A stretch of 64,000 nt of DNA from Paludibacter sp. UBA6032 (GTDB lineage Bacteria > Bacteroidota > Bacteroidia > Bacteroidales > Paludibacteraceae): positions 41,580-105,579 of the forward strand of contig DIZI01000030.1 of NCBI GenBank assembly GCA_002427885.1. Reading direction: 5' to 3'. Under the pieces are notes generated by a model. The model was not told the origin of the DNA. It did no database searches and saw nothing but the letters and a program-made list of their open reading frames with translations. The position numbers were made by a program, and so were the translations under genes. Below are positions 35,487 to 44,417 of the stretch, piece after piece; the stretch's first letter is position 1; each line of letters begins with the position of its first letter.

Positions 35487-37271
35487 TTATCGAGATGAAA
35501 CAACAATAGGTAATTTTTGCTGCTTTCGTCCTCCTGTTTCCGGATTAAACATTTCGAAATAAAGCACATAAATACCCACATTGCAATTTTTTCCGACAGC
35601 AGTCCGCCCATCCCAACTGAAGAATCCTTCGGAAGAAAGTAAAATATTGGTTGCCAATTGAAAAACTTTTACTCCGACAGCATTTAAAATATACGCATTT
35701 GCCACATATCCGTTAGCCTCCGTTTTGTAACGTATAAAACAAACGTCATCAATGCCATCATTGTCGGGAGAAAAAGCTTCAGGGTCAACCCACACTGTTT
35801 TTTCTTCTGTTGTTAAGTTGCTAATATCCCTAAATTGGGAGTTTTGATAACCCGGCGTTCCGTAATTTGAATCCGAACCTGCCGAATGCCACGATGCCGG
35901 ATCCTGTGTGGGAAGATTTGGGTTAATTCGTTCCAGAGCCACTCCCTTTGGATTTTTGACGAGGATATGATGCCATTTTACATTGTAGGTCAGTTCATCG
36001 TAAATGGTATCTTTATCCACATTGACCAGTACCAGCGTGGTACTTTCGTTATTCAGAGCCGACCAACCCGTCGTAATTATATTGCTCCCGGCAGGACAGT
36101 TATGATAATTCCGAACGGAATCGGCATCGGAACATAAAGCCAGACAAGCGTGAGGCAACAGGATAGTACCGGAGGGTATTTTATTTCCGGTATTCAATGT
36201 TCCATCCGTTTTCCGTGTAGTAAAGACCAAACCTGAAACATCCAGCAGCTTTTCGGAATGATTGTATATTTCGACATATTCAAGCGAATTAATCGGGTTC
36301 TCAAACATTACTTCATTCAACAACAAATCTCCCGGTGCTTTCTGTTCAATAATTCCGGTGCTTTTACTTGTTTCCAAAAGAGGATTTCCGGCCAGATCGG
36401 TCAGACCATCAATTTGTAAAGTATATATTTTCCCGCGTTCAAAATCAGGAGAAAAAATCAGATCAATGGCCGTTTTATCCTCCGAAACGAGTTGCGAAAC
36501 AGGATTTCTCCTTTCATTGTCAAGATGAAAACCTGCCCGGCTGAAATCCATTGCTTCCGAAAATTCGAGATGGATCTTATCGGGTTGAACCAGTTGAATT
36601 ACATTCCAGCCGGGAGCTTCCTTGTCGGGTGCCTTATCGCCGGTTACAAGGATATCGTCAAAAGAATAAGCCGAACCGGTGGTACCGGTATTGGAATACA
36701 AGAGTCCGAAATAACTGCTTTGTTTGATAATATTATTTTGCGTACTTCCTTCCGTTACAAAATCCGTTTCAGCAGATAATTTGCTGTATAATGTAAAATT
36801 TCCTTCGGTATCGCGGGTTACTTTTATTTTGATCTCCACCGGATTTCCATCCGTCCGCTTATCCTTTCCATCAATAATTTTTATTTTCGTTGTTCCTTCT
36901 TGCAAAAACAACGAAACTTCATCGTTCGTACCGCCAATCTGCACATAATATCCGTTGCATCCTGCTGTCAGATCGTTTTTATCGGAAGCAATATAAACGG
37001 AAGCATAATTGGAGGAGGAAGTGGTATAATTTATTTTCAGCCAACATTCCCAAACGGCATCGTCGAAAGCTTCGGAAGCAGTAAATAACCAGGAAACCGA
37101 TGTAGCGGTGGCTGCCGATTGCAACTGGAATGCACTATTGACAATAAAGTTGGAACTTGTTCCCGTCCAGGATGGGTTATTTATAAAGTTTCCATCCGAA
37201 AAACTTTCATTCACCTGCCCGTAACAAAAAAATGGCAGCAAAAACATAAAAAACAGACCTAATTTCTTCAT
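35487..37271 (-). CDS. Secreted lamin-tail-domain protein
   Basis: 594 residues from the ATG at 37271 (a TTG three codons earlier is less likely). Signal peptide ends FFCYGQ. Order: a laminin-G/jelly-roll-like domain (about 25-210, SYFGLLYSN...AYSFDDILVTGD), a short Ig-like domain (PDKIHLEFSEAMDF; IYTLQIDGLTDLAGN), a lamin-tail domain (LLNEVMFENPINSLEYVEIYN to about 430), and a FlgD-like/CHU_C-type end (EAFSPDNDGIDDVCFIRY; FFSWDGRTAVGKN). Probably a surface protein; lamin-tail domains often accompany exported nucleases or adhesins. Confidence 0.88.
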   Translation of the reverse strand: MKKLGLFFMFLLPFFCYGQVNESFSDGNFINNPSWTGTSSNFIVNSAFQLQSAATATSVSWLFTASEAFDDAVWECWLKINYTTSSSNYASVYIASDKNDLTAGCNGYYVQIGGTNDEVSLFLQEGTTKIKIIDGKDKRTDGNPVEIKIKVTRDTEGNFTLYSKLSAETDFVTEGSTQNNIIKQSSYFGLLYSNTGTTGSAYSFDDILVTGDKAPDKEAPGWNVIQLVQPDKIHLEFSEAMDFSRAGFHLDNERRNPVSQLVSEDKTAIDLIFSPDFERGKIYTLQIDGLTDLAGNPLLETSKSTGIIEQKAPGDLLLNEVMFENPINSLEYVEIYNHSEKLLDVSGLVFTTRKTDGTLNTGNKIPSGTILLPHACLALCSDADSVRNYHNCPAGSNIITTGWSALNNESTTLVLVNVDKDTIYDELTYNVKWHHILVKNPKGVALERINPNLPTQDPASWHSAGSDSNYGTPGYQNSQFRDISNLTTEEKTVWVDPEAFSPDNDGIDDVCFIRYKTEANGYVANAYILNAVGVKVFQLATNILLSSEGFFSWDGRTAVGKNCNVGIYVLYFEMFNPETGGRKQQKLPIVVSSR

Positions 37272-37321
37272 AGTGTGCAATAATTCTATTGAAATGAATT
37301 ACTTTTGCAGTGAAATTCAGA

Positions 37322-37506
37322 AACCCCTACTCCCTAAAGGGGAACTGATAATCAGAACCGGTGACTTTAAGAAATTTAAAGTACAAATATATTGATTATT
37401 TTTTTCCTGTATATTCATTTTGCAACTATTTATTTGCAATAGAGTAACAAACGATCAAAATTTTCTAAGTTTATTAACGAAGCTCCCCTTTAGGGGTCGG
37501 GGGTTA
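37322..37506. repeat. BIME-like inverted pair, family C, copy 3
   Basis: CCCCTACTCCCTAAAGGGGA (from 37325) and the inverse CCCCTTTAGGGGTCGGGGGT (from 37485) bracket about 140 bp between the lamin-tail gene and asd. Confidence 0.78.
37384..37391 (-). promoter_or_regulatory. Promoter box of the lamin-tail gene
   Basis: CAAATATA reads TATATTTG on the minus strand, 113 bp before the start, inside the repeat-bracketed interval. Confidence 0.4.
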
Positions 37507-37520
37507 TTAATTTTTATCCA

Positions 37521-38531
37521 ATGAGAGTAGCAATTGTAGGCGCCAGTGGTGCCGTGGGCCAGGAATTTTTGCGTGTGTTGGCCGAGCGCAATTTCCCATT
37601 GACTGATTTGAGCCTTTTTGGTTCGTCGCGCAGTGCGGGTAGTGTGTATGAGTTTAAAGGTGAAAAAATCACCGTGAAAGAGCTTAAGCATGGCGACGAT
37701 TTTAAACCTTTCGATTTAGTATTTACTTCTGCAGGAGCCGGCATATCAAAAGAATTTGCCGCTGATATAACCAAATTTGGCGCCGTAATGATTGATAATT
37801 CTTCGGCTTTCCGAATGGATAGCGATATTCCGTTGGTTGTACCCGAAGTGAATGCCGCCGATGCCAAAGCCCGTCCGCGGGGAATTATTGCCAATCCGAA
37901 CTGTACCACCATTCAAATGGTCGTGGCATTAAAGGCGCTCGAAAATATTTCGCATATCAAACGGGTTCATGTAGCCACTTACCAGGCAGCTTCGGGTGCC
38001 GGTGCAGCCGCTATGGATGAACTGGAATTACAATACAAACAGGTGTTGGCCGGCGAAGAAGTTACGGTTAACAAGTTTGCCTATCAGTTGGCTTATAACC
38101 TGATTCCTCAGGTGGATGTGTTTACCGAGAACGGTTATACCAAAGAAGAAATGAAAATGTATCACGAAACCCGTAAGATCATGCATTCCGATGTGGCAGT
38201 CAGTGCCATGTGTGTACGTGTTCCGGCTTTGCGTGCCCACTCCGAAAGTGTATGGTTGGAAACCGAACGACCCATCAGTATTGAAGAAGCCCGTGCAGCC
38301 TTTGCAGTTGCTCCCGGTGTGGAAATGATTGACAATCCCGCCGAAAAGAAATATCCAATGCCATTGTTCCTCTCGGGAAAAGATCCCGTACATGTCGGAC
38401 GCCTACGTAAAGATCTTTCCAATCCGAACGGTCTTACCTTCTGGTGTGTCAGCGATCAGATCAAAAAGGGAGCGGCTTTGAATGCGGTTCAGATTGCCGA
38501 ATACCTGATTGCCGAAGGAGACATTAAGTAA
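37521..38531 (+). CDS. asd: Aspartate-semialdehyde dehydrogenase
   Basis: Reduces aspartyl phosphate to aspartate semialdehyde with NADPH, on the route to lysine/diaminopimelate, threonine and methionine. 336 residues: NADP-binding GASGAVG (7-13), catalytic Cys128 in ANPNCTT, AAMDEL, and the active-site His region RVPALRAHSESV. Monocistronic with a strong terminator. Confidence 0.98.
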   Translation: MRVAIVGASGAVGQEFLRVLAERNFPLTDLSLFGSSRSAGSVYEFKGEKITVKELKHGDDFKPFDLVFTSAGAGISKEFAADITKFGAVMIDNSSAFRMDSDIPLVVPEVNAADAKARPRGIIANPNCTTIQMVVALKALENISHIKRVHVATYQAASGAGAAAMDELELQYKQVLAGEEVTVNKFAYQLAYNLIPQVDVFTENGYTKEEMKMYHETRKIMHSDVAVSAMCVRVPALRAHSESVWLETERPISIEEARAAFAVAPGVEMIDNPAEKKYPMPLFLSGKDPVHVGRLRKDLSNPNGLTFWCVSDQIKKGAALNAVQIAEYLIAEGDIK

Positions 38532-38563
38532 TTGACCTTTTTATCATTTACCATTTACCATTT

Positions 38564-38602
38564 AAAAGCCCCGTTTCGTTTTCGAAACAGGGCTTTTTTT
38601 TT
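38564..38602 (+). terminator. Terminator of asd
   Basis: Stem AAAGCCCCGTTTCG with CGAAACAGGGCTTT, short loop, followed by T8. Confidence 0.92.
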
Positions 38603-38647
38603 AAACTAACTACTCACTAAAAAAACAAATCTCAATCAAATGGTAAT

Positions 38648-38763
38648 CCCGATAGAATTCGGAAGTAAGACAAATATAACAGAACCCGACCTCTCCCTAT
38701 CCCGATAGCTATCGTGGACCCTCTTCAGGGAGAGTGGCATTACCGTCCCGATAGCTTATCGGG
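38648..38763. repeat. REP-like palindrome cluster (CCCGATAGCTATCGGG family)
   Basis: Degenerate copies at 38648 (CCCGATAGAATTCGG), 38701 (CCCGATAGCTATCG) and 38747-38763 (CCCGATAGCTTATCGGG). The middle one sits inside a second palindrome, CTCTCCCT ... AGGGAGAG. Confidence 0.7.
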
Positions 38764-38779
38764 AGCAACTATGAAAATT

Positions 38780-38880
38780 ATACTACATTATTTAGTTCAT
38801 TCACTTAAATAGTAAATGGTAAATGAATAAATAGTAACTAATTAAATGGTAAATAGTAAATGAAAAAATGGTAAATGTTT
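38780..38880. repeat. AT-rich AAATGGTAAATG-type tandem array, copy 1
   Basis: Degenerate repeats of TAAATGGTAAATGAATAAAT abutting the stop codon of the GH28 gene. Together with 38532-38779 there is no gene in this 349-bp interval. Confidence 0.7.
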
Positions 38881-40290
38881 CTATTCTTTATTCACTCCTT
38901 CTCCGTTAATCAATACATTTGTCAATGTAACCTTCCCGATATTTTTAAAATAGTTTTTCCCTTTCACCCCACTGAACACACAATTCGTCAGGTTGATATT
39001 ATTCACGCAGTTTATTCCGTTTATTCCATCGAGCCAGAGGGCAAACGATGATTTTTGAGAAGTTACATTTGTCATATAGACATTTTTGATTGAAGGTGGA
39101 AATTTTCCCTCGCCTTCGGTATTGATATGATAACTGCAGTTTATTGACAGAATAGCATCACTCACTTCGCCCACCGTTACGTTCCGTACATACACGCCAT
39201 CGGTTGTTCCGCCTCGGCTGTTATTCGTTTTTATCAGGATGGCCCGGTCCAGTTCAGGACTGCTCATTTGGCAATTCTCAACAAATATATTTTTACAACC
39301 GCCCGATATTTCACTTCCCATAGAAACACCACCATGTCCTTTTTGCATCCGGCAATTCCGTACCAATACGTTTTCAATCGGCGTATTGATCCGACGACCA
39401 TCAAAGTCTCGACCTGATTTTAACGCGATACAATCATCACCGGTGTTGAACGTACAGTTCTCGATCAACACGTTTTTACACGATTCGGGATCGCATCCAT
39501 CATTGTTCGGACCTTCGCTGTTTACCGTCACATTGCGGATAATGATATTTTCGGATAATATCGGATGAATGACCCAGAAAGGCGAATTGATAATCGTCAG
39601 GTCTTCCAGTTTAAAGTCCCTGCAATTGATAAAACTGATAAATTGCGGCCGAAGGTAAAAACCTTCACCCATTTGACGTTTTTCCACCGGTACCTGCGTA
39701 TCGTTATATTTTTTCAGCAGCGGACGGCAATTTGTATCCAGCTGGCTCGGTGTTCCTTTTACATAGCCCATATTGGTATTTCCTTTCCAGGGCCACCAAT
39801 TTGTATTACTTCCCTGCCCGTCCAGCGTTCCTTTGCCGGTAACAGCAAAATTCGACTGACCATCCGCATAAATCAACGGAGAATAATTATAACAATCGTC
39901 TCCTTCCCAGTGTGTATGAACCAGGGGCAAATAATCTTTCGGATCGGTACTGAATTTCAAAACCGTATTCGCATCAATATGTAAATCCACGTTACTCTTT
40001 ATATGCAGGGCTCCCGTGAGATAGCTTCCGCCACTCATCAGCACCTGTCCGCCGCCATCGGCACTGCAACGATCTATTGCCGACTGAATAGCCACGGTAT
40101 TTTGGGTTTCGCCATCGTTTATGGCTCCAAAATCAGTCACGTTATACACTTTGTCCCTGAATACGGGATCTTTTAACCCGGTAGCCATTTTGTTAATGGA
40201 TTCCCATGCCTCTTTTTCCACATTCTGACAGTTTGCGGTTATCCCGCAGGCCGATAGAAAAATAACCAGTCCTATTCCAAACGATTTCAT
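38881..40290 (-). CDS. GH28 polygalacturonase-type lipoprotein
   Basis: Pectin-degrading inverting glycosidase, 469 residues. Lipobox LSAC (Cys15) implies surface anchoring. A pectate-lyase-like fold starts at VTDFGAINDG, followed by the right-handed beta-helix. Catalytic motifs: NNDGCD (Asp264), GDDCIALKSG (Asp285/Asp286) and GHGGVSMG (His319), matching the family NTD, DD and GHG motifs. Monocistronic, with a promoter box at 40320. Its presence strengthens the view of a pectin/hemicellulose degrader. Confidence 0.95.
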   Translation of the reverse strand: MKSFGIGLVIFLSACGITANCQNVEKEAWESINKMATGLKDPVFRDKVYNVTDFGAINDGETQNTVAIQSAIDRCSADGGGQVLMSGGSYLTGALHIKSNVDLHIDANTVLKFSTDPKDYLPLVHTHWEGDDCYNYSPLIYADGQSNFAVTGKGTLDGQGSNTNWWPWKGNTNMGYVKGTPSQLDTNCRPLLKKYNDTQVPVEKRQMGEGFYLRPQFISFINCRDFKLEDLTIINSPFWVIHPILSENIIIRNVTVNSEGPNNDGCDPESCKNVLIENCTFNTGDDCIALKSGRDFDGRRINTPIENVLVRNCRMQKGHGGVSMGSEISGGCKNIFVENCQMSSPELDRAILIKTNNSRGGTTDGVYVRNVTVGEVSDAILSINCSYHINTEGEGKFPPSIKNVYMTNVTSQKSSFALWLDGINGINCVNNINLTNCVFSGVKGKNYFKNIGKVTLTNVLINGEGVNKE

Positions 40291-40319
40291 ATTGTAAGAG
40301 TTTATAAATTTTGATTTTA

Positions 40320-40327
40320 CAAATATA
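40320..40327 (-). promoter_or_regulatory. Promoter box of the GH28 gene
   Basis: CAAATATA reads TATATTTG on the minus strand, 30 bp before the start codon. Confidence 0.5.
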
Positions 40328-40526
40328 CGGCACTTCTGACGTTGACATGTGGATTAATCCTCGTAAATGGTGGATAATCTGTTGGCTGACAGAAATAATT
40401 CCGACAGGGTTTCCTTTTTCGGACAGACCGGATGCCACGCTGAAAAGACCGGATCGATGTATTTTTTAGCTTTCCGTGAAACGGCAATACGGATTTATAA
40501 AATGAAAAACTTTCCCCGACAAAAAA

Positions 40527-40549
40527 AGAGACGCTGTCAAAGCGTCTCT
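40527..40549 (-). terminator. Terminator of the Tat-signal small gene
   Basis: Stem AGAGACGCT (40527-40535) with AGCGTCTCT (40541-40549), loop of five, followed leftward by T7. Confidence 0.85.
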
Positions 40550-40579
40550 TAAAATCAATCAAACCCAATTTGTTTTTAT

Positions 40580-40951
40580 TTATATCGTATGAGTTACATC
40601 TTTGGTCACAATCATAAAATAGCGGGCAAAATTCTCATCCTTCATATAGCCAATCAACTCCTTCTGCCAGTCTTCGGCTTCGAGCGATAGTTGCATCAGT
40701 TTGGTATTATTTGGAATATCATTCGGGGCTGTTTTCTGAAACTTTGCCATATCATGAAACTTGTCCAGCCATTGTTTGTACTTGACCATAAACTTACTTT
40801 GTTCGGGGGTAAGTTCCGCCTCATCCTTTTTATCTATCATTAGATCCGTTGCAACCTCCGCTAATCCCGTTCCCGAAAGAGCCGTAGCACCAATAATTAT
40901 TCCCAGTTTCTTCAAAAAGTCCCGGCGGTTCGATTCAAAAGCATCCATCAT
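40580..40951 (-). CDS. Small protein with twin-arginine signal
   Basis: 123 residues. The N-terminus has SNRRDFLKKLGI followed by a hydrophobic IIIGATALSGTGLA, a textbook Tat signal. The mature part (about 85 residues, helical, YKQWLDKFHDMAKFQK; DWQKELIGYMKDENF) has no cysteines or recognised family. Tat export suggests folding, or a partner, before export. Monocistronic with its own terminator. Confidence 0.78.
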   Translation of the reverse strand: MMDAFESNRRDFLKKLGIIIGATALSGTGLAEVATDLMIDKKDEAELTPEQSKFMVKYKQWLDKFHDMAKFQKTAPNDIPNNTKLMQLSLEAEDWQKELIGYMKDENFARYFMIVTKDVTHTI

Positions 40952-41316
40952 TCCTTTATTTTTTAAAATATTCGTAGCAAAATATCATTCTCAAAAACTT
41001 GTAACTTATACAATTCAATTTATCCCTTAAAAGTTCATTCCGCCGGGCAATTTCCTGATATATTCACAAAAAATAGCCTTTCTTCTGTTTTAGCCGGAGG
41101 AAATGGGGGATTGGTTGATTAGTTGATTAGTTATTTGGTTGATTAGTTGATTAGTTAATTGGCTATTTGGTTGTCCCGATAGCTATCGGGAGTAAATGAA
41201 TAAATGGTAAATGAATAGATGCAGAAAAACATAACCATCTACTAAATTGTTTTAATCCTGACCGATTTATTTTTTCTTTGTATTAAAAACAAGACAATTA
41301 ATCAATTTTCAACTAA
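40952..41316. other. Gene-free interval upstream of amrBA
   Basis: 365 bp without a gene. Contains the TTGATTAGT tandem array, one REP palindrome and the leader of the fused amrB-amrA gene. Confidence 0.55.
41108..41220. repeat. Low-complexity array with embedded REP palindrome, copy 2
   Basis: Tandem TTGATTAG units (41112-41172), then CCCGATAGCTATCGGG at 41175-41190, then AGTAAATGAATAAATGGTAA units. Confidence 0.75.
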
Positions 41317-42747
41317 ATGGAAAAGAATCCGACATCCATCGACAGGCAGGCTGCCGTGGCCGGGAAATTCTATCCCGCCGATCCCGTCAAACTGCAAAAA
41401 GTGCTGAACGAGTCTTTTGCTTCAGCTATGCCCAAACAGTGTCATCAGGTCAGGGCTATCCTGGCACCTCATGCCGGATATATTTATTCCGGAAGAATAG
41501 CAGCTTCTGCTTTCAACCAGCTGGATGGCGACTTGAATTATAAACGTGTTTTTCTGATCGCTTCTTCGCATCATATCAACTTTGACAAGGCGGCTGTGTA
41601 TTGCGACGGGGATTTTGTGATGCCTTATGGAAAAGAAAATGTTGATACCGCTTTTGGCAAAAAACTGGTGGAGGATTACCCCGCTATCTTTACCGACAAT
41701 CCGGCTGCACATCAGGAGGAACACAGTGTGGAAGTACAACTTCCCTTTCTTCATCATATACTAAAGACCGGTTATAGTATCGTGCCCATCGTTATCGGCA
41801 CTTCCGATCCGGCCATTTGCAAACGCATTGCCTCCGTACTGAAGCCTTTCCTGAACCGGGATAATTTATTTATTATCAGTTCCGACTTTTCACATTATCC
41901 GGCCTATCCCGAAGCCCGCAAGGTCGATGAAGCAACCAAAGAAGCCATACTGGCAAACGACCCGGATGTGCTCTTAACCACTTTGTCAGCCAATGCGAAG
42001 AAACATATACCCCATCTCGTTACCAGTCTGTGCGGTTGGACATCCATGTTAACCCTGTTGTATATGACCTCCGGAAATGATGCGTTGAAATACCGGGCTA
42101 TTGAATACTGTAACTCCGGAGACCAGCATGCTTACGGAGATCAGGATCGTGTAGTCGGCTACTGGGGCATCGCACTTTCGGAGATAAAAACAGTAAAAGA
42201 TGAATTTGAATTAACGGAGACCGATAAAGAAACCTTGCTCGCTATCGCGCGTAAAACCCTGGACAAAAGTTGCGGCAGGAATATAGAATTCAATTCCGTA
42301 CCGGCTACTGTCTCCTCCAACTTGCAGAAGAATTGCGGTGCATTTGTTTCCTTACATAAAAACGGGAAGTTGCGGGGATGCATGGGTCGTATGACCGGAA
42401 ACCTGCCTTTGTATAAAATGGTTCAGGAGATGACCGTATCAGCAGCCACTCAGGATCCGCGCTTTGATGATGTAAGAGCGGATGAACTCCCCGAAATTGA
42501 TCTGGAAATATCGGTACTCTCGCCGATGCAGAAGTTGGAATCTATCGATGCCATCGAATTAGGCAGGCACGGTATTCTGATAGAAGCAGGTCATCGTCAC
42601 GGTGTATTTTTACCTCAGGTTGCCACCGAAACAGGTTGGACAAAAGAGCAATTCCTCGGGCATTGTGCCCGCGATAAAGCCGGCCTCGATTGGGATGGAT
42701 GGAAAACTGCCAATCTCTATATTTTTACGGCTACCGTATTTTCATAA
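41317..42747 (+). CDS. Fused AmmeMemoRadiSam system proteins B (MEMO1) and A (AMMECR1)
   Basis: 476 residues. N-terminal MEMO1-like domain about 8-275 with HAGYIYSGRIAASAF, SSHHINF, HQEEHSVEVQLPFLHH and ISSDFSHYP, the extradiol-dioxygenase-like metal ligands of the family. C-terminal AMMECR1 domain about 290-476 with GAFVSLHKNGKLRGCMGRM and WDGWKTANLYIFTATVF. In most bacteria these are separate genes next to a radical SAM gene; here they are fused and converge on it. The chemistry of the system is not established. Tail-to-tail neighbour: the radical SAM enzyme at 43108. Confidence 0.93.
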   Translation: MEKNPTSIDRQAAVAGKFYPADPVKLQKVLNESFASAMPKQCHQVRAILAPHAGYIYSGRIAASAFNQLDGDLNYKRVFLIASSHHINFDKAAVYCDGDFVMPYGKENVDTAFGKKLVEDYPAIFTDNPAAHQEEHSVEVQLPFLHHILKTGYSIVPIVIGTSDPAICKRIASVLKPFLNRDNLFIISSDFSHYPAYPEARKVDEATKEAILANDPDVLLTTLSANAKKHIPHLVTSLCGWTSMLTLLYMTSGNDALKYRAIEYCNSGDQHAYGDQDRVVGYWGIALSEIKTVKDEFELTETDKETLLAIARKTLDKSCGRNIEFNSVPATVSSNLQKNCGAFVSLHKNGKLRGCMGRMTGNLPLYKMVQEMTVSAATQDPRFDDVRADELPEIDLEISVLSPMQKLESIDAIELGRHGILIEAGHRHGVFLPQVATETGWTKEQFLGHCARDKAGLDWDGWKTANLYIFTATVFS

Positions 42748-42859
42748 GGAGAGCCGAGGATAGTCCGGCAGAGAAGTAATAACCTGAGTTTGGAATAAGA
42801 AATAAGGAAACAAGAATTCTATTCATACGTAAATCGCAGAAATGTCGACATATAAAAAA

Positions 42860-43007
42860 TAAGGTAATAAGGGTGGGGTAATTTGTCTATCTGTTTCTAC
42901 TAAGGGTAGTTTAAGAAAATAAGGTTTTATGAAAAATGAAAACCTTATTTTTGTTATTTCCCCTTAGTAGCAACAAACAACAACGTGACACCACCCTTAT
43001 TCCCTTA
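42860..43007. repeat. Long imperfect inverted repeat (possible structured RNA or MITE)
   Basis: Arms of about 69 nt (42860-42928 and 42939-43007) separated by about 10 nt. Shared blocks include AATAAGGGTGG, CTACTAAGGG and AATAAGGTTTT, so a transcript would form one long hairpin. It lies in the gene-free interval (42748-43107) between the convergent AmmeMemoRadiSam genes. Confidence 0.8.
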
Positions 43008-43107
43008 TTAAAGCCAATAATAAAAAGGATTATATGCGTATTTTTGGTTGCTACTCCATATCTTGAACTCAGGATAATAAGTCAAAACGATAAATCCCCG
43101 GAAGCGT

Positions 43108-44142
43108 TTATCCCCACACGCCTGCAATCTTTTCCCTGCAAAACCGGCAACAGCCCCGGCGTATAAAATTCTTCCACACCACAAAGCCCGTACGTTCAAC
43201 CAGCAGTTTGTTACAGTGAGGACAATAGGTATTCTCTCCCTGCAGACCGGGATTATTGCCAATGTATAAGTATTTCATTCCCGCCTTTTCGGCAATTTGT
43301 GCCGCATCCAGTAAAAGGTTTTCCGGTGTGGGGGGTGTTTGCTGAAGTTGGAAGGTTGGGAAGAAACGGCTGAAATGAATGGGCGTATCTTTAAAGCCGT
43401 TTCTCACCAACCAGTCGCACATCTGCTTAATCATCTCCGGATTATCGGTAGTACCCGGTATCAACAGGTTGGTAATTTCAAGCCAGACACCCTGTTCTTT
43501 CAGGGTTTTTAAAGTATCGAGCACGGGTTGCAACCTTCCTCCGGTCAGGTGGTGGTAAATGTCATCATCAAAACATTTCAGGTCGATATTGGCGGCATCC
43601 AGGTGCGGACAAAGATCAAGCAGGGGTTTTTCATTGATAAAACCATTCGAAATCAATACTGTCTTCAGGCCTTTTTCATGAGCCGCTTTCGCCGTATCGT
43701 AAACATATTCGTAAAAGACGGTCGGTTCGGTGTACGTAAAAGCAATGCTGTTCGATCCGTGACGCAAGGCTTCATTGATCAGGTCATCAGGTAACAAATC
43801 ATAGGGACCGGTCGATTGGGGTGATGCTTGCGAGATCTTCCAGTTCTGGCAATTAAGGCAACGAAAGTTACAGCCGGCCGTTGCCAGGGAATAAATCTTT
43901 GTTCCGGGGAAAAAATGAAACAAGGGTTTCTTTTCTATCGGATCGACACCGACAGAACAGGGATTTCCATATGCCAGGGTATATAAAAACCCGTCGCGGT
44001 TCACGCGCGTCCGGCAAATCCCTGTTTTTCCATCCTGCAACAGGCATTGATGCGGGCAAAGCAAACAGCGAACCACCTTGTCAGGAAGTCTGTACTGATA
44101 CTTAGCAAAACGGCTGTTATGATCCAACGCAATTGTTTCCAT
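43108..44142 (-). CDS. amrS: AmmeMemoRadiSam system radical SAM enzyme
   Basis: 344 residues. Radical SAM cluster motif CNFRCLNC (CxxxCxxC) in LATAGCNFRCLNCQNW near 90. An N-terminal extra Cys pair (CLLCPHQC) with CRTR, and C-terminal zinc-ribbon-like CPHCNKLL and CRFCREKIAGVWG. It resembles pyruvate-formate-lyase-activating enzymes but belongs to the AmrS group by context with MEMO1/AMMECR1. Target substrate unknown. Confidence 0.93.
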   Translation of the reverse strand: METIALDHNSRFAKYQYRLPDKVVRCLLCPHQCLLQDGKTGICRTRVNRDGFLYTLAYGNPCSVGVDPIEKKPLFHFFPGTKIYSLATAGCNFRCLNCQNWKISQASPQSTGPYDLLPDDLINEALRHGSNSIAFTYTEPTVFYEYVYDTAKAAHEKGLKTVLISNGFINEKPLLDLCPHLDAANIDLKCFDDDIYHHLTGGRLQPVLDTLKTLKEQGVWLEITNLLIPGTTDNPEMIKQMCDWLVRNGFKDTPIHFSRFFPTFQLQQTPPTPENLLLDAAQIAEKAGMKYLYIGNNPGLQGENTYCPHCNKLLVERTGFVVWKNFIRRGCCRFCREKIAGVWG

Positions 44143-44161
44143 TTGTGAAAGATTTTTTTAA

Positions 44162-44413
44162 ATGAAAAATGGATATTGGTTGATTGGTGATTAGTTATTA
44201 GTTAATTGGTTGATTGGTTAATTAGTTAATTAGTTAATTAGTTAATTAGTGATTAGTGATTAGTGATTAGTAAAAGTAGAATGGAAAATAGTAAATAGTA
44301 AATGATTAAATGGTAAATGAATAAATGGTAAATGAATAAATGAATCTAATCCCAATTGTAAATCGTAAATTTTAAATGGTAAATGGTAAATAGTAAATGA
44401 ATAAATGGTAAAT
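44162..44413. repeat. Low-complexity heptamer array, copy 3
   Basis: Starts with TTGGTTGATTGG units, passes into a pure (TTAGTTAA)-like heptamer run TTAATTAGTTAATTAG, then GATTAGT units, then TAAATGGTAAATGAA units, ending within 5 bp of the next gene's stop codon. Same order of modules as copies 1 and 2. Confidence 0.8.
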
Positions 44414-44417
44414 GTTT

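Noticed and set aside
42860..43007. Retron msr-msd or group II intron
   Set aside because: No reverse transcriptase gene in the window; the structure is a simple hairpin.
44162..44413. CRISPR-like array
   Set aside because: Units are 7-15 bp low-complexity tandem repeats without unique spacers or nearby cas genes.
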